Shown: positions 24,442 through 31,593 of the stretch, piece by piece
Numbering within the stretch: position 1 is the first letter of the stretch
Layout: the number at the start of each line of letters is the position of its first letter
Source: Bacteroidaceae bacterium
Lineage (GTDB): Bacteria > Bacteroidota > Bacteroidia > Bacteroidales > Bacteroidaceae
NCBI GenBank assembly: GCA_900765575.1
Contig: CAAFRW010000180.1
Coordinates: 1 to 31,593, forward strand
DNA: 31,593 nucleotides
Direction: 5' to 3'
Made by a program: the position numbers and the translations under genes
The notes under the pieces: model-generated
What the model was told of the DNA's origin: nothing
Database searches by the model: none
The model's input: the letters and a program-made list of their open reading frames with translations, nothing else

Positions 24442-24535
24442 CCGCCGGAGATAAAAATGAGTAAGATTGTTTGTTTCGCCAGGGAATGTGTACAGATAGA
24501 ATATAAAATATGGTATCACAATCGAATAAATTATT

Positions 24536-24543
24536 TACTTTTG
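24536..24543 (+). promoter_or_regulatory. -7 element for the ABC-F gene
   Basis: TACTTTTG is a full -7 match ending 27 bases before the GTG at 24571. Transcription from here excludes the in-frame upstream ATG codons (from 24304) and so decides the start. The -33 region is weak. Confidence 0.55.
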
Positions 24544-24570
24544 CACATTCATCAGATTAGATTTAAAAAA

Positions 24571-26520
24571 GTGATTTCAGTAGAAAGTTTACAGGTAGAA
24601 TTCGGGGCAACTCCTTTGTTTGAAGACGTTACATACGTTATCAACAAGAAAGACCGTATTGCTTTAGTTGGCAAAAACGGGGCGGGGAAGTCTACGATGC
24701 TTAAAATATTGGCCGGATTACAACTGCCCACAGGAGGACGGGTTTCTGTGCCGAAGGATACAACAATAGGATATTTGCCGCAGGTAATGATTCTCAGCAA
24801 CACCCATACAGTAATGGAGGAAGCGGAAAAAGCGTTCGAACACATTGCCGAGATGCAGGAGAATATTGAAAAGATGAACAGGGAGTTGGCCGAGCGTACC
24901 GATTATGAATCGGAAAGTTATCAGAAGCTGATAGAACGCTTCTCGCACGAAAACGAGCGTTTTCTGATGATGGGAGGCAGCAATTATAAAGCGGAAATTG
25001 AGCGTACATTGATGGGACTGGGATTCCAGCGTACGGATTTCGACCGGCCTACTTCGGAATTTAGCGGGGGATGGCGGATGCGTATAGAGTTGGCAAAGTT
25101 GCTGCTGCAGCGTCCGGATGTGTTGTTGCTGGATGAGCCGACCAACCATTTGGACATAGAGAGTATTCAATGGCTGGAAGGATTTTTGGCGAATCATTGT
25201 AATGCGGTAGTGCTGGTTAGTCACGACAGGGCATTTATTAATAATGTAACCAATCGTACCATCGAAATCTCTTGCGGACGCATCTACGATTACAAGGTTG
25301 CTTACAATCAATACGTGGAACTCCGTAAGGAGCGGCGCGAGCAGCAGTTGAGAGCCTACGAGAATCAGCAGAAACAGATACAGGATACCGAAGAGTTTAT
25401 CGAACGTTTCCGTTATAAAGCGACCAAGGCCGTGCAGGTACAAAGCCGTATCAAGCAGTTGGAGCGTATTGTCCCCATCGAAATTGACGAAGAGGATAAT
25501 TCTTCGCTGAGGCTGAAATTTCCCCCTGCTATACGAAGCGGTAATTATCCGGTGATAGCTGAGGACGTTAAGAAAGCGTATGGCCACCAGGTAGTGTTCG
25601 ACCATGTAACGCTGACCATCAATCGGGGTGAGAAAGTGGCTTTTGTGGGAAAGAATGGTGAGGGTAAATCCACCTTAGTGAAATGTATAATGGGTGAAAT
25701 ACCTTTCGAGGGCAAACTGACCATCGGTCATAATGTACAGATTGGTTATTTTGCACAGAACCAGGCACAGATGTTGGATGAGAACTTAACCGTATTCGAT
25801 ACCATCGACCGGGTGGCGAAAGGGGATATTCGTTTGAAGATTCGGGATATTCTGGGTGCTTTCATGTTTGGTGGAGAAGCGTCGGATAAGAAAGTGAAAG
25901 TACTTTCGGGAGGGGAACGCAGTCGTTTGGCTATGATTCGTTTGTTGCTCGAACCGGTGAACTTCCTGATACTCGATGAGCCGACCAACCATTTGGATAT
26001 GCGTTCGAAAGATGTATTGAAAGACGCCATACGCGATTTCGACGGAACGGTGGTCGTAGTCAGTCACGACAGGGAATTCCTCGATGGGTTGGTTACGAAA
26101 GTCTATGAGTTCGGTGGTGGTAAAGTCAGAGAACATCTGGGAGGTATTTACGATTTTCTGCAAAAGAAGAAAATAGAATCGTTGAATGAGTTACAGCGTT
26201 CCGCTCCGGTAAAACCATCGGTCTCTTCTCCGGCAAAACCGGATGAAACGGCTTCGTCTTCGGATACGAAGTTAAGCTATGAGGCTCAGAAGGAGCAGGC
26301 GAAAAAACTGCGGAAGGTCGAAAAGCAAGTAGCCGAATGCGAAAAGAAAATAGAGGAACTGGAAGCGGAAATAAAGAAGTTGGAAGAGCGGATGGCTACT
26401 CAGGAAGGCGCTTCGGATATGAATCTCTATGAACAGCATACCCAAATGAAGAAAGAGTTGGAGGAGGCGGTAGAAGCATGGGAAAAAGCTTCTATGGAAT
26501 GGGAAGAATTGAATGCATAA
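24571..26520 (+). CDS. ABC-F family ATPase (Uup/YdiF-like)
   Basis: A 649-residue soluble protein with two ABC domains and no membrane segments. Domain 1 has Walker A GKNGAGKST (about 34-42), signature FSGGW and Walker B LLLDEPTNHLD. After an ABC-F linker (charged helices, EFIERFRYKATKAVQVQSRIKQLE), domain 2 has GKNGEGKST, LSGGERSRLA and LILDEPTNHLD. A C-terminal coiled coil follows (about 565-649). ABC-F proteins bind ribosomes to relieve stalling, and some confer antibiotic resistance; which applies cannot be read here. The start is GTG at 24571 (MISVESLQVEFG), set by homology and by the promoter at 24536. The M13 peptidase follows after 19 bp, in the same operon. Confidence 0.9.
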   Translation: MISVESLQVEFGATPLFEDVTYVINKKDRIALVGKNGAGKSTMLKILAGLQLPTGGRVSVPKDTTIGYLPQVMILSNTHTVMEEAEKAFEHIAEMQENIEKMNRELAERTDYESESYQKLIERFSHENERFLMMGGSNYKAEIERTLMGLGFQRTDFDRPTSEFSGGWRMRIELAKLLLQRPDVLLLDEPTNHLDIESIQWLEGFLANHCNAVVLVSHDRAFINNVTNRTIEISCGRIYDYKVAYNQYVELRKERREQQLRAYENQQKQIQDTEEFIERFRYKATKAVQVQSRIKQLERIVPIEIDEEDNSSLRLKFPPAIRSGNYPVIAEDVKKAYGHQVVFDHVTLTINRGEKVAFVGKNGEGKSTLVKCIMGEIPFEGKLTIGHNVQIGYFAQNQAQMLDENLTVFDTIDRVAKGDIRLKIRDILGAFMFGGEASDKKVKVLSGGERSRLAMIRLLLEPVNFLILDEPTNHLDMRSKDVLKDAIRDFDGTVVVVSHDREFLDGLVTKVYEFGGGKVREHLGGIYDFLQKKKIESLNELQRSAPVKPSVSSPAKPDETASSSDTKLSYEAQKEQAKKLRKVEKQVAECEKKIEELEAEIKKLEERMATQEGASDMNLYEQHTQMKKELEEAVEAWEKASMEWEELNA

Positions 26521-26539
26521 CCTAAATTATTAGCATAAA

Positions 26540-28579
26540 ATGAGGACAAAACATTATTTACCAATTGCAGCGTTGGCCATGACAACATTGGCTGGTTGTA
26601 ACATGAAAAAGGAGGCAACTATGACATCGGGACTTGATATTGCCAATCTCGACACAACGGCTTTGCCGGGTGTGGATTTTTATCAGTATGCTTGTGGCGG
26701 CTGGATGAAAAATCATCCGCTTACAGCTGAATATGCGCGTTTTGGAAGTTTTGATGAATTGGCTGAAAACAATCGTCAGCAGATGAAATCATTGATTACC
26801 GAACTGGCAGAGAAACAGAATCCCCAAGGGAGCATGGAGCAGAAAATCGGAGACCTGTATAATATGGTCATGGATAGTGTAAAGTTGAATGCCGATGGGA
26901 TAGCACCTATTCAGGCAGAGCTGGCACGTATCGCTGCCGTAAAGGATAAAAGTGAAATCTTTCCTTTGATGACCGAATTGGGATTGAAAGGTATCGGCGG
27001 TTATTTCGGCGAATATATCGGAGCTGATATCATGGATAGTAAATCCAATCTGTTCCAGATAGGGCAGGGAGGCATCAGCTTGGGAGAGAAAGAGTATTAT
27101 ATCGATGAAGACGAAGCTACCAAAAATATCCGTGAAAAGTACAAGGCTCATATTGTCAAGATGTTCCAATTGGCAGGTTTTGATGAAGCTGCTGCACAGA
27201 AGAAGATGGAAGCTGTTTTGGCTATTGAAACACGTATAGCTAAAGCTTCTTACAGTGCGGTAGAACAAAGAGACCCTGCTGCGAATTATCATAAAATGAC
27301 CGTAGATGAGTTTAAAAAAGAGTATGCCGGTATCGATTGGGACCTCTATTTTACAACATTGGGCGTGACTGATTTGAAAGAATTGAGCATTGGTCAGCCG
27401 GAACCTATCAAAGAGGTGATTGCTATTATTCAGACCGTTCCGGTAGAAGACCAGAAAGCATATATGGAGTGGAAGCTGATAGATAGCGCCGCTTCGTGTC
27501 TGAGCGATGCTTTGGCTGAGCAGAATTTTGATTTCTACGGTCGCACTATGTCCGGAAAGCAAGAACAGAGTCCCCGTTGGAAACGTGCCGTCAGTGCGGT
27601 GAACAGCGTGTTGGGCGAAGTGGTAGGACAAATGTATGTGAAGAAATATTTCCCGCCCGAAGCTAAAGAACGTATGGTCAACTTGGTAAAGAATCTGCAA
27701 ACTGCATTGAAAGAACGTATTCAGACACAAGAGTGGATGAATGAGGAAACAAAAGCCAAAGCCATTGAAAAATTGGATGCTTTCTATGTAAAGGTGGGTT
27801 ATCCTGATAAGTGGAGAGATTATTCCGGGCTGGAAATTAAAAATGATTCCTATTGGGCGAATCTGGAACGTGCCAGCCAATTCATGTGGAAATTAATGAT
27901 TGAAGAGAAATACAACAAACCGGTAGATAAGGATGAATGGTTTATGACGCCTCAAACGGTAAATGCCTATTATAATCCCACCACCAATGAGATTTGCTTC
28001 CCTGCAGGTATTCTTCAATACCCGTTCTTCGATATGCAAGCCGATGATGCGTTCAACTATGGAGCCATCGGTGTGGTGATTGGTCATGAAATGACACATG
28101 GATTTGACGACCAGGGACGCCAGTTCGATAAAGACGGCAATTTCTCTAACTGGTGGACGGCTAAAGATGCGGAAGATTTCAAAGCCCGTTCTCAGGTAAT
28201 GGTCGATTTCTTTGGCAATATCAGTGTATTGCCTGACCTGAAAGCAAACGGTGAGTTGACACTGGGCGAGAATTTAGCAGACCACGGAGGTTTGATGGTT
28301 TCTTATCAGGCATTTAAGAATGCCACTAAAAATGCACCGTTAGGTGTAGCCGACGGATTCACTCCCGAACAACGTTTCTTCCTGGCATACGCTTCGGTAT
28401 GGGCAGGTAATATCCGCGATGAGGAAATCCGTAATTTAACAAAGAGCGACCCTCACTCACTGGGACGTTGGCGGGTAAATGGCGCTTTGCCTCATATCGA
28501 TGCCTGGTACGAGGCATTTGGCATCACGGAAAGCGACCCCTTGTTTGTTCCGAAAGAAAAACGCGTTACGATTTGGTAA
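26540..28579 (+). CDS. pepO: M13 family metallopeptidase (neprilysin/PepO-like) lipoprotein
   Basis: A 679-residue lipoprotein (lipobox TLAGC), envelope-located. The gluzincin site is HEMTH (His516, Glu517, His520) with the third ligand in ENLAD (Glu577, Asp581), and it ends in the M13-typical segment with a final VTIW. N-terminal GVDFYQYACGGWMKNHPL is also a family hallmark. It cleaves oligopeptides on the amino side of hydrophobic residues. It is co-transcribed with the ABC-F gene (19 bp gap), and the transcript ends at the hairpin at 28642. Confidence 0.92.
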   Translation: MRTKHYLPIAALAMTTLAGCNMKKEATMTSGLDIANLDTTALPGVDFYQYACGGWMKNHPLTAEYARFGSFDELAENNRQQMKSLITELAEKQNPQGSMEQKIGDLYNMVMDSVKLNADGIAPIQAELARIAAVKDKSEIFPLMTELGLKGIGGYFGEYIGADIMDSKSNLFQIGQGGISLGEKEYYIDEDEATKNIREKYKAHIVKMFQLAGFDEAAAQKKMEAVLAIETRIAKASYSAVEQRDPAANYHKMTVDEFKKEYAGIDWDLYFTTLGVTDLKELSIGQPEPIKEVIAIIQTVPVEDQKAYMEWKLIDSAASCLSDALAEQNFDFYGRTMSGKQEQSPRWKRAVSAVNSVLGEVVGQMYVKKYFPPEAKERMVNLVKNLQTALKERIQTQEWMNEETKAKAIEKLDAFYVKVGYPDKWRDYSGLEIKNDSYWANLERASQFMWKLMIEEKYNKPVDKDEWFMTPQTVNAYYNPTTNEICFPAGILQYPFFDMQADDAFNYGAIGVVIGHEMTHGFDDQGRQFDKDGNFSNWWTAKDAEDFKARSQVMVDFFGNISVLPDLKANGELTLGENLADHGGLMVSYQAFKNATKNAPLGVADGFTPEQRFFLAYASVWAGNIRDEEIRNLTKSDPHSLGRWRVNGALPHIDAWYEAFGITESDPLFVPKEKRVTIW

Positions 28580-28641
28580 AATTATGCGTATTCATCCGGA
28601 ATAAACATTTCTTGTAAAAAGTCTGTTGGAGAAAAGATAAG

Positions 28642-28671
28642 GCGGCGATATGGCAACATATCGCCGCTTTT
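28642..28671 (+). terminator. Rho-independent terminator after pepO
   Basis: GCGGCGATAT pairs with ATATCGCCGC around a 6-base loop, a 10-bp GC-rich stem followed by TTTT. It lies 62 bp after the pepO stop and insulates the polysaccharide-locus entry. Confidence 0.85.
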
Positions 28672-28729
28672 GGTAGAGAAAAAGTTCGCTTTATTTGCGA
28701 TAAGTTTCACCCAGTTAAAATCCAAAAAA

Positions 28730-29779
28730 ATGGAAAGAAAAGTAATCCAACAGACGGTATTGAAATTTATCAATACGGAAATAGGAAATATGGAAGCGAT
28801 AAATCGGTTCGGAGTAGCAAAGAATTATGCGTGCGTTCGGAACAGCTTGTCCCGTTACTTACAGTCGCGTGGCAAGACCGATATCTCTTTCAAAAGATTG
28901 ACAACGGAAAGGTTGGTCAATTATCAAGCCTGGCTTTGGGCCGGAGGAGTCAGTAAAAACACGTCCTCCTGCTACCTGCGCAGCTTGCATGCCCTCTTTA
29001 ATAAAGCAGTCAGACAAGGTTTTGCTTCGGGCAATCCGTTCACTAATGTTTATACCGGTATTGCGAAAACACGGAAACGGGCTATTACAGTTGAAGATAT
29101 TCGTAAACTCTCTATCTTGGATATTGAAGCGGAGCTCATCAAGAGCGGAAAGAATCCGGGACAGAAAAGTTTTGCCACCACTTCGCAAAGTCTTCACTTT
29201 ACAAGAGACCTGTTCCTGTTCTGTTTCTGTGCCTGCGGAATGACATTTGTCGATTTGGCTCATTTAAAGAAAAGTAATATTTCAAACGGTTTCATTTACT
29301 ATGCCCGCAAAAAGACTCACCAGCCCATTGAAGTGAAAGTGGAAACCCTTATGCAGAAAATCATTGATAAATATGCCCAATCCTCTCCCTATCTTTTCCC
29401 TATTCTTACTTCTACCGATACCCGGGAAGCGGACCGCCAATACCGTAAAGCGATACGGATTTATAATCTGAACCTGAAAAAACTTTCTACTTTTTTAGGG
29501 GGCATATCCCTTACTTCCTATGTAGGCCGGCATACCTGGGCAACAGCAGCCTATCGGTTACACATCCCGTTATCCGTCATTTGTCAGGCCATGGGTCACG
29601 ACTCCGAACATACCACACAAATTTATTTGAAATCTTTAGATAGCGCAGTGATTAGCGATGCCAATCATAAATTGTTAGATAATATTTTTATTTCCACCTC
29701 TAACATAGAGGTGGATAAAATTCTGGCGCAAAGATATAAATTATTGATAAAACACGCAAAAAACGGTCTTAAAAAATAG
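28730..29779 (+). CDS. Tyrosine site-specific recombinase of a phase-variable capsule locus
   Basis: A 349-residue recombinase: an N-terminal core-binding domain (about 1-110), then a catalytic domain with box II Arg267-His268 (YVGRHTWAT), His290 (MGHDSE), nucleophile Tyr299 (TTQIYLKSL) and a beta-hairpin Lys near 194-195. The usual box I arginine is absent: the region reads ACGMTFVD (168-175), so Cys169 or Thr172 occupies it; the Bacteroides IntDOT group also departs here. Genes of this type sit beside and invert promoters of surface polysaccharide loci. One inversion site lies inside its own 3' end (codons 322-329), so the C-terminus depends on switch orientation. The ATG at 28730 is preferred to one 20 codons earlier that overlaps the terminator. 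Promoter candidates (TTTATTTG, TAAGTTTC) each have one mismatch. Confidence 0.9.
   Translation: MERKVIQQTVLKFINTEIGNMEAINRFGVAKNYACVRNSLSRYLQSRGKTDISFKRLTTERLVNYQAWLWAGGVSKNTSSCYLRSLHALFNKAVRQGFASGNPFTNVYTGIAKTRKRAITVEDIRKLSILDIEAELIKSGKNPGQKSFATTSQSLHFTRDLFLFCFCACGMTFVDLAHLKKSNISNGFIYYARKKTHQPIEVKVETLMQKIIDKYAQSSPYLFPILTSTDTREADRQYRKAIRIYNLNLKKLSTFLGGISLTSYVGRHTWATAAYRLHIPLSVICQAMGHDSEHTTQIYLKSLDSAVISDANHKLLDNIFISTSNIEVDKILAQRYKLLIKHAKNGLKK
29691..29715 (+). repeat. Left inverted repeat / recombination site
   Basis: Twenty-five bases perfectly inverted with respect to 29870-29894. The core (29694-29714) is itself a near-palindrome: arms CCACCTCTA and TAGAGGTGG around an asymmetric centre ACA. 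This is the expected form of a tyrosine recombinase site, with two inverted binding arms and an orienting spacer. It lies within the recombinase reading frame. Confidence 0.9.
29729..29760 (-). promoter_or_regulatory. Switch promoter (TTTG-N20-TATCTTTG), now facing the recombinase
   Basis: Both elements match the Bacteroidetes consensus with the same 20-base spacing as the M48 protease promoter in this window. In the present orientation its transcript would run antisense through the recombinase gene. Confidence 0.75.
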
Positions 29780-29869
29780 GATGTTGTTAAGATTTTGAAT
29801 GTCAAAAAAGTAATACTTATGGCAGATGTAGCCATTATTTTATTGGTTCTTAGGGATTTCTAAAGATTT

Positions 29870-29894
29870 TCCACCTCTATGTTAGAGGTGGAAA
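29870..29894 (-). repeat. Right inverted repeat / recombination site
   Basis: Exact inverted partner of 29691-29715. The core at 29871-29891 has the same 9-bp arms with centre TGT instead of ACA, so the two sites are in opposite orientation and recombination should invert, not delete, the segment between them. Confidence 0.9.
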
Positions 29895-30072
29895 ATTTTC
29901 TCTCTTTTACTGGTTTTCGAACAGTAAAAAGAAGACAAGAAAAAGCAAATAAAAGAAGGTATTCACAATACTAATTTTTGGAAATAATTCCGGATTGAGT
30001 AGATACTTTTTGTTTTGCTAATTGCTTGAAAATAAAATAAATACCACAGATGGGAGAACCACTTGGGGGAGT

Positions 30073-31227
30073 ATGAGAAATATCCTAATGCAAGATAAAC
30101 CGACATCGCTATTACTTGAAGAAAGAGAGAAACCAATATGGTTCGTTATGACTTCACCCGACTCAAAGTGGGTGGAAGAACGATTGTTGGAAGAGAATAT
30201 AAGGCGTGAAAAACGAGGGGAAACTCCTTATCAATATTTTGTTCCGTATCAATTCTTAAAACGGCGGATAGCGGGAGTAAATCCGGAAGACGAAGCGGAA
30301 GATGGTAAATACTTCAATCCCAAAAATCGGGCGGATGTAGCTTCCAATAATGAACTCCGGGCAGCGTTAAAGCGATATATATTTATCAAAGCCGTTGGAA
30401 AAGAGTTGGAAGCTCTCTTAAACAATAAGGAAAACAAAGAATTCTATAAAACACTGTGGTATTATCGTGACAAGGCAAAGAACAAGGTAACTGTACGGAA
30501 TTGCGTAATGGAACAGTTTATCAATGCTTGTTGTGACAAACGCATCCAATTTGAAATTTGGCCTGCTATCGATTCTATAGAACAGAACGATGAGGTGGTG
30601 CTCAATACCACACAGTTCAAAGGTTACAAAGCCAGGGTACTCGAAATTCGTAAGGACAAAAACGGTTGTCAACTCACAGTAGGGTTTCACCTATTCCACG
30701 GGGCGATGCTTCTTAAATTGCCGAATCTTCGTCCTCAGGATGTGCTTTACGAAACCAATGATACCCAAAGAGCTGTCCGTGAAAACAACCGTTATAAGTT
30801 CATTGAAGATACGCAGCGGAAGTTGTTCTCTATCATGAACCGTCGGATGAAAGGAGATTTATCGGAAAAAAGTATAAAGAAAGATGCCTCTACATTAGAG
30901 TTGCTTTATAACTATCGTTACCATTTTTTTGAGAGTGACACCCTGCGGCGTAAGTTTTATGCGCTGATGCTGCTTTGTGCCGTACTCCGTGGCGACGCTT
31001 TGGGTAAGTTAGAGTTAGCAAATAAAGTAAAGAGGGAACTGAATACAATCAACCTTCAATCGGGAAGTAAAATGTCCACCGACATCCGGGCTTTTCTCTT
31101 ATCAGTTCTCCATATCGCTACCCAAGAGCAACCCTATTTCGATGAAGCCATGGCATACTTCAACTCCCTGTCCAAACCATCGGACACACACCGGCAGTTG
31201 ATGAAGTTCCTAACTTTCAGATATTAA
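30073..31227 (+). CDS. UpxY-like (NusG-family) transcription antiterminator of a polysaccharide locus
   Basis: A 384-residue protein. Residues about 20-155 resemble a NusG N-terminal domain (KPIWFVMTSP...FVPYQFLKRR...LKRYIFIKA), expanded by insertions. Residues about 170-230 look like a KOW-type module (QNDEVVLNTTQFKGYKARVLEI). An unassigned helical extension (about 231-384) follows, making it roughly twice the length of NusG or classical UpxY. UpxY proteins bind RNA polymerase in the long leader of their own capsule operon and prevent early termination. Its position as the first gene after the invertible promoter supports that role. The ATG at 30073 is preferred, preceded by GGGGGAG; an in-frame TTG at 30022 and an ATG at 30088 are alternatives. 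The ON-state leader would be about 210 bases long. Confidence 0.8.
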   Translation: MRNILMQDKPTSLLLEEREKPIWFVMTSPDSKWVEERLLEENIRREKRGETPYQYFVPYQFLKRRIAGVNPEDEAEDGKYFNPKNRADVASNNELRAALKRYIFIKAVGKELEALLNNKENKEFYKTLWYYRDKAKNKVTVRNCVMEQFINACCDKRIQFEIWPAIDSIEQNDEVVLNTTQFKGYKARVLEIRKDKNGCQLTVGFHLFHGAMLLKLPNLRPQDVLYETNDTQRAVRENNRYKFIEDTQRKLFSIMNRRMKGDLSEKSIKKDASTLELLYNYRYHFFESDTLRRKFYALMLLCAVLRGDALGKLELANKVKRELNTINLQSGSKMSTDIRAFLLSVLHIATQEQPYFDEAMAYFNSLSKPSDTHRQLMKFLTFRY

Positions 31228-31243
31228 ATAGCATTTTCCATTT

Positions 31244-31278
31244 TCAACTTTCAACTTTCAACTCTCAACTCTCAACTT
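31244..31278 (+). repeat. Five tandem heptamers before the HAD gene
   Basis: Five consecutive 7-base units: TCAACTT, TCAACTT, TCAACTC, TCAACTC, TCAACTT. They fill most of the 58-bp gap between the antiterminator stop and the ATG at 31286. Such an array could change copy number by slippage and alter the spacing or structure of the ribosome-loading region, without shifting any reading frame. Confidence 0.85.
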
Positions 31279-31285
31279 AATAAGA

Positions 31286-31593
31286 ATGCTTATCGCAGTA
31301 GATTTCGACGGCACCATCGTCGAGCACCGTTATCCGGCCATTGGCCGCGAACTTCCATTTGCTATTGAGACGCTAAAGAAGTTGCGTGACGAACACCATA
31401 AACTCATTCTCTGGAGCGTCCGTGAAGGCCGTCTCTTAGAAGAAGCCGTACAGTTCTGTAAAGAGCGGGGTTTGGAGTTCTATGCAGTCAACCGTGATTA
31501 TCCCGAAGAGCAGGAAGGACAAAACAACCACTATTCACGCAAACTGAAAGTGGATATCTTTATTGACGACCGTAACTTAGGTGGCCTGCCCGA
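31286..31593 (+). CDS. HAD-type hydrolase, partial (cut by window end)
   Basis: The first 102 residues of a small cytosolic HAD-superfamily protein. Motif I is DFDGT (Asp6, Asp8), motif II the Ser of LILWSVREG, and motifs III/IV Lys and Asp-Asp of KVDIFIDDRN. It probably hydrolyses a phosphate ester. Such genes often follow the antiterminator gene at the start of Bacteroidales polysaccharide loci, but the substrate is unknown. The stop lies outside the window. The ATG follows the heptamer array after 7 bases. Confidence 0.8.
   Translation, partial: MLIAVDFDGTIVEHRYPAIGRELPFAIETLKKLRDEHHKLILWSVREGRLLEEAVQFCKERGLEFYAVNRDYPEEQEGQNNHYSRKLKVDIFIDDRNLGGLP

Larger units (their letters stand above)
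29691..29894. promoter_or_regulatory. Invertible promoter segment (capsule phase switch), sequenced in OFF orientation
   Basis: Two perfect 25-bp inverted repeats enclose 154 bp. Inside, on the minus strand, is a complete promoter: TTTG (29760-29757), 20 bases, TATCTTTG (29736-29729). As sequenced it points away from the antiterminator gene and back into the recombinase gene. Inversion would place the -7 box at about 29849-29856 on the plus strand, firing across the right repeat into the gene at 30073. No good plus-strand promoter is seen in the present orientation; TACTTATG near 29814 is imperfect with a short spacer. The design matches known Bacteroidales capsule switches; inversion here is inferred. 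Confidence 0.85.

Noticed and set aside
24304..24570. A longer start for the ABC-F protein, adding about 89 residues
   Set aside because: The extension overlaps the divergent protease gene and its promoter, lies upstream of the ABC-F -7 box at 24536, and shows no similarity to ABC-F proteins.
24718..25605. A 295-codon minus-strand open frame inside the ABC-F gene
   Set aside because: It mirrors a gene with intact Walker and signature motifs; the translated product looks random and low-complexity.
26921..26937. A sigma-54-like promoter (TGGCACG-N4-GCTGC) that the NtrC-type regulator might use
   Set aside because: It lies within coding sequence of the M13 peptidase, has an imperfect -12 part, and precedes no gene start. 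I found no good sigma-54 promoter in the intergenic regions.
26789..27880. A 363-codon open frame on the minus strand inside the M13 peptidase gene
   Set aside because: It is a shadow of a clearly conserved plus-strand gene; its translation has no recognisable motifs and no promoter or start context supports it.
1..31593. CRISPR arrays, tRNA or rRNA genes, complete insertion sequences
   Set aside because: I saw no regularly spaced repeats, no tRNA cloverleaf-like or rRNA sequence, and no transposase. The only tandem arrays are the short 10-mer pair and the five heptamers.

Overview
The window looks like chromosomal DNA of a gut Bacteroidales, most likely Parabacteroides or a close relative; the genus is an inference. 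The reasons are AT-rich intergenic DNA, start codons mostly without Shine-Dalgarno sequences, repeated Bacteroidetes-type -7 elements (TAnnTTTG), a TamL lipoprotein paired with TamB, an NVEALA-family exported peptide beside a 6-bladed beta-propeller lipoprotein, and a capsule-locus entry of the type integrase / invertible promoter / UpxY-like antiterminator.

Layout. (1) 1-1622, minus strand: an edge fragment, a beta-propeller lipoprotein, and a small cysteine-rich NVEALA peptide 2 bp upstream of it. (2) 1623-2278: a gene-free stretch with a possible plus-strand promoter and stem-loop. (3) 2279-9732, minus strand: one run of cyclophilin lipoprotein, M16 protease, MATE pump, hybrid histidine kinase (HK-REC-HPt) and sigma-54-type response regulator. 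The genes are tightly packed or overlapping, except that the regulator seems to have its own promoter. (4) 10005-17953, plus strand: a dihydroorotate-dehydrogenase-like flavoprotein, then tamB and tamL overlapping by 4 bp (outer-membrane biogenesis). (5) 18027-21586, plus strand: a secreted PL1-type pectate lyase, a sugar nucleotidyltransferase, and L-serine ammonia-lyase, closed by a strong terminator. (6) 21702-24375, minus strand: a sugar-phosphate transferase with an unusual active-site residue, and a periplasmic M48 protease. (7) 24571-28579, plus strand: an ABC-F protein and an M13 peptidase, then a terminator. (8) 28730-31593, plus strand: the entry of a capsular or surface polysaccharide locus, with a tyrosine recombinase, an invertible promoter, a long UpxY-like antiterminator, and a HAD-type hydrolase cut by the window edge.

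The most interesting element is the switch at 29691-29894. Two perfect 25-bp inverted repeats, each a near-palindrome, flank a good promoter (TTTG-N20-TATCTTTG). In the sequenced orientation this promoter points backwards into the recombinase gene, so the downstream locus should be OFF. The left repeat lies inside the recombinase coding sequence. Inversion would therefore turn the polysaccharide promoter ON and also replace the last 21 residues of the recombinase with three residues and a stop, so the switch would edit its own switching enzyme.
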